A DNA stretch of 32,086 nucleotides from Amaricoccus sp. Lineage in GTDB: Bacteria > Pseudomonadota > Alphaproteobacteria > Rhodobacterales > Rhodobacteraceae. Within the stretch, counting starts at the first letter, position 1. Each line of letters opens with the position of its first letter. A model generated the notes under the pieces. The model saw nothing but the letters and a program-made list of their open reading frames with translations. It did no database searches and was not told the origin of the DNA. This document shows, piece after piece, positions 31,140 through 32,086 of this stretch. A program made the translations under genes and the position numbers. The stretch covers positions 1-32,086 of the forward strand of contig NZ_JAGOID010000026.1 in the NCBI RefSeq assembly GCF_017995835.1, read 5' to 3'.

Positions 31140-32086
31140 TCAGCCCCCCGCCGGCAGGCCATGCTCGGGGTGCGACAGCGCCGTCATGATGCCGCGCAGT
31201 TCCGCGAGGCCCTTGAGGCGGCCGATGGCGGGGTATCCGGGCTGGCCCCCGCTGCGCTTGAGGTCGTCGAGGATGTCCTGGCCGTGGTCCGGCCGCATCG
31301 GGATCGACGTGTCGGACCGGCCGGCGGCGGCGCGGCGGCGCTCCTCGGCGACGACGGCGGCGATGACGGCGACCATGTCGGTGACGCCGCCGAGGTGCTC
31401 CGCCTCGTGGAACGAGCCGCGGATCGCGTCCGACTCGCGGGCGACGTTCCTGAGGTGGAGGAAGTGCACCCGGTCGCCGAGTCGGCGCATCATGCCGGGG
31501 ATGTCGTTGTCGGGCCGCGCGCCGAGCGAGCCCGAACACAGGGTGATCCCGCTCGCGGGGCTGTCCACGGCGGCCATGACGGCGGCGTAGTCGGCCTCGG
31601 TCGACATCACCCGCGGCAGGCCGAGGAGCGGGAACGGCGGATCGTCGGGGTGGCAGCAGAGCCGGACGCCGAGGGACTCGGCCGTGGGGACGACCTCCTC
31701 GAGGAAGGCGACGAGATGGGCGCGCAGCCGCTCCGGGCTGATCGCGCCGTACTCGTCGAGATGGGCGCGCAGGTCGTCGAGGGTCAGGTTCTCGGCCGCG
31801 CCGGGCAGTCCGAAGGCGACGTTGCGGGCGAGCCGGGCCCTGGCGGCGGCGTCCATTGCGGCGAAGCGGGCGGCGGCTTCCTCGCGCAGATCCTCGGGGT
31901 AGTCCTCGGGCGCGCCGCGGCGGTTCAGGATGTGGAGGTCGAAGGCGGCGAAATCGGCGAGGTCGAAGCGCATGCAGGAGCCGCCGTGGGCGACCCGGTC
32001 CGCGAGGTCGGTGCGGGTCCAGTCGAGGACCGGCATGAAGTTGTAGCAGACGACCTCGATGCCGGCGCCCGCGAGGTTGGCGAGGG
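31140..32086 (-). CDS. uxuA: Mannonate dehydratase UxuA (5' end outside the window)
   Basis: The frame is open from the window edge; ATG at 32036 is internal, as the residues before it (IEVVCYNF) also match the family. About 315 residues are visible of the usual 390-400. UxuA dehydrates D-mannonate to 2-keto-3-deoxygluconate in glucuronate breakdown. Family marks are NFMPVLDWTRTDL, CCHPDDPPFPLLGLPR, the metal-site segment TLCSGSLGARPDND, HFLHLRN, FHEAEHLGG and MRPDHG near the C-terminus. The His, Cys and Asp of these segments bind Mn or Fe. Minus-strand neighbours pcm-like and tolC begin 72 bp downstream and are probably unrelated in function. Confidence 0.93.
   Translation of the reverse strand, partial: LANLAGAGIEVVCYNFMPVLDWTRTDLADRVAHGGSCMRFDLADFAAFDLHILNRRGAPEDYPEDLREEAAARFAAMDAAARARLARNVAFGLPGAAENLTLDDLRAHLDEYGAISPERLRAHLVAFLEEVVPTAESLGVRLCCHPDDPPFPLLGLPRVMSTEADYAAVMAAVDSPASGITLCSGSLGARPDNDIPGMMRRLGDRVHFLHLRNVARESDAIRGSFHEAEHLGGVTDMVAVIAAVVAEERRRAAAGRSDTSIPMRPDHGQDILDDLKRSGGQPGYPAIGRLKGLAELRGIMTALSHPEHGLPAGG

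Noticed and set aside
1-32086. CRISPR array, prophage or classical defence cluster
   Set aside because: No regularly spaced repeats, cas genes, phage structural genes or integrase were seen. The tRNA-Ser has no adjacent integrase or partial tRNA duplicate.

Overview
The window is GC-rich, tightly packed DNA with strong G/C preference at third codon positions. It fits an alphaproteobacterium of the Rhodobacterales/Paracoccaceae type. The clues are polyhydroxybutyrate (PHB) turnover genes, a ccmI-ruvX-DUF1289 operon, a pcm-like/tolC/PopZ-like locus and a BigR/SqrR-type ArsR regulator. The taxonomic call is inference; there is no rRNA or marker gene in the window.

Layout. Positions 1-2300 hold a catabolic-looking cluster: a truncated MFS transporter on the minus strand, divergent from a cyclase-family (PF04199) hydrolase and an SDR oxidoreductase, with two inverted repeats in the shared promoter region. 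Positions 2301-3054 are a scar containing a decayed IS630-family transposase. Positions 3055-7831 carry a two-cysteine ArsR regulator divergent from a YgaP-type membrane protein and an RND efflux pair, which looks like a persulfide-responsive efflux module. A tRNA-Ser(UGA) follows at 7936-8023. Next come an intracellular PHB depolymerase (phaZ), a divergent glutathione S-transferase and an orphan peptide-type solute-binding protein.

Positions 11947-12374 are mostly non-coding and contain a convincing small-RNA unit (promoter, two stem-loops, U-tract terminator). 12375-14497 has a small conserved-looking protein, 3-hydroxybutyrate dehydrogenase (bdhA) and a translationally coupled patatin-like lipase. 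With phaZ these form a PHB mobilisation theme.

Positions 14584-14687 and 22453-22556 are two 104-bp copies of one AT-richer repeat in opposite orientation, each between convergent genes, enclosing about 7.8 kb. That segment carries an alpha/beta hydrolase, a small membrane protein, a polar amino acid ABC transporter without its ATPase, an RlmI-like rRNA methyltransferase, an orphan PIN protein, ccmI, ruvX and a DUF1289 gene.

Positions 22571-27389 form a zinc region: zur-znuC-znuB divergent from znuA across one Zur-box-like palindrome, then a ZevA/ZevB-like pair. An alpha/beta hydrolase ends convergently against a PopZ-like gene, which is coupled to tolC and preceded by a Pcm-like methyltransferase. 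The right edge is the 3' part of uxuA (mannonate dehydratase).

The features most worth a second look are the inverted 104-bp repeat pair, the predicted sRNA, the bdhA gene lacking the catalytic Asn, the PopZ-like gene at a PopZ-type locus and the persulfide-sensor/efflux module. I saw no CRISPR array, prophage or recognisable defence cluster.
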